Positions 59,931 through 60,000 of a stretch of 60,000 nucleotides of DNA are shown here, in pieces. The notes beneath the pieces are model-generated. The model was not told the DNA's origin, ran no database searches, and worked only from the letters and a program-made list of their open reading frames with translations. The stretch is taken from NCBI RefSeq assembly GCF_029227915.1, contig NC_079876.1, positions 28,929,828-28,989,827 on the forward strand, given 5' to 3'. Positions within the stretch are counted from its first letter, which is position 1; each line of letters opens with the position of its first letter. The position numbers were made by a program, and so were the translations under genes. This DNA is from Hydractinia symbiolongicarpus. Lineage: Eukaryota; Cnidaria; Hydrozoa; Anthoathecata; Hydractiniidae.

Positions 59931-60000
59931 CATTCTACACAATCTACGGCGATCTTTTTGCTTTATATGATCTTGTTTTCATGATTTTTAAACGATCTAC

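Overview
The window is animal nuclear DNA: AT-rich, with short GT-AG-bounded exons in long introns, polyadenylation-type AATAAA signals, tRNA-derived SINEs, MITEs and hairpin-ended repeats. The gene content (DOT1L, a KDM4 family demethylase, an SLC35A3-type nucleotide-sugar transporter, the radial-spoke protein RSPH1 and a CCDC17-like protein) means a metazoan with motile cilia. The base composition, compact proteins and repeat style suggest an early-branching invertebrate, possibly a cnidarian; the species is an inference. All gene models were read by hand from splice sites, reading phase and family resemblance. None is supported by transcript data.

Layout. (1) About 631-24990, plus strand: a 24-exon CCDC17-like gene whose 5' end lies outside the window. 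(2) 5221-7154, minus strand: a complete three-exon RSPH1, nested antisense in a 6.2-kb intron of the first gene. That intron also carries a SINE, two hairpin-ended repeat units and a 33-bp minisatellite. (3) 17612-24864: a long intron full of repeats (MITEs, a fold-back element, minisatellites) with one possible small gene start at 19608. (4) 27108-31552, plus: SLC35A3-like transporter, six exons, first coding exon not found. (5) 31553-35028: convergent intergenic space with a MITE, an orphan coding-like exon and a 14-bp minisatellite. (6) 35029-52218, minus: a complete 20-exon DOT1L; the exon lengths sum to 1,770 codons plus a stop with phase kept at every junction. Its intron between exons 13 and 14 holds a 2.2-kb block of hairpin-ended, head-to-tail repeats. 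(7) 52219-55339: spacer between divergent genes, with a SINE and three copies of a short palindromic element. (8) 55340 to beyond 59036, plus: the start of a KDM4-like histone demethylase.

Two pairings stand out. CCDC17-like and RSPH1 overlap as host and nested antisense gene, and RSPH1 is axonemal. DOT1L (H3K79 methyltransferase) and the KDM4-like gene (H3K9/K36 demethylase) lie head to head about 3.1 kb apart. The most unusual DNA is the family of hairpin-ended repeats that finish in CTAGT and are joined head to tail, including joins between different families, together with two minisatellites showing clear higher-order periods.
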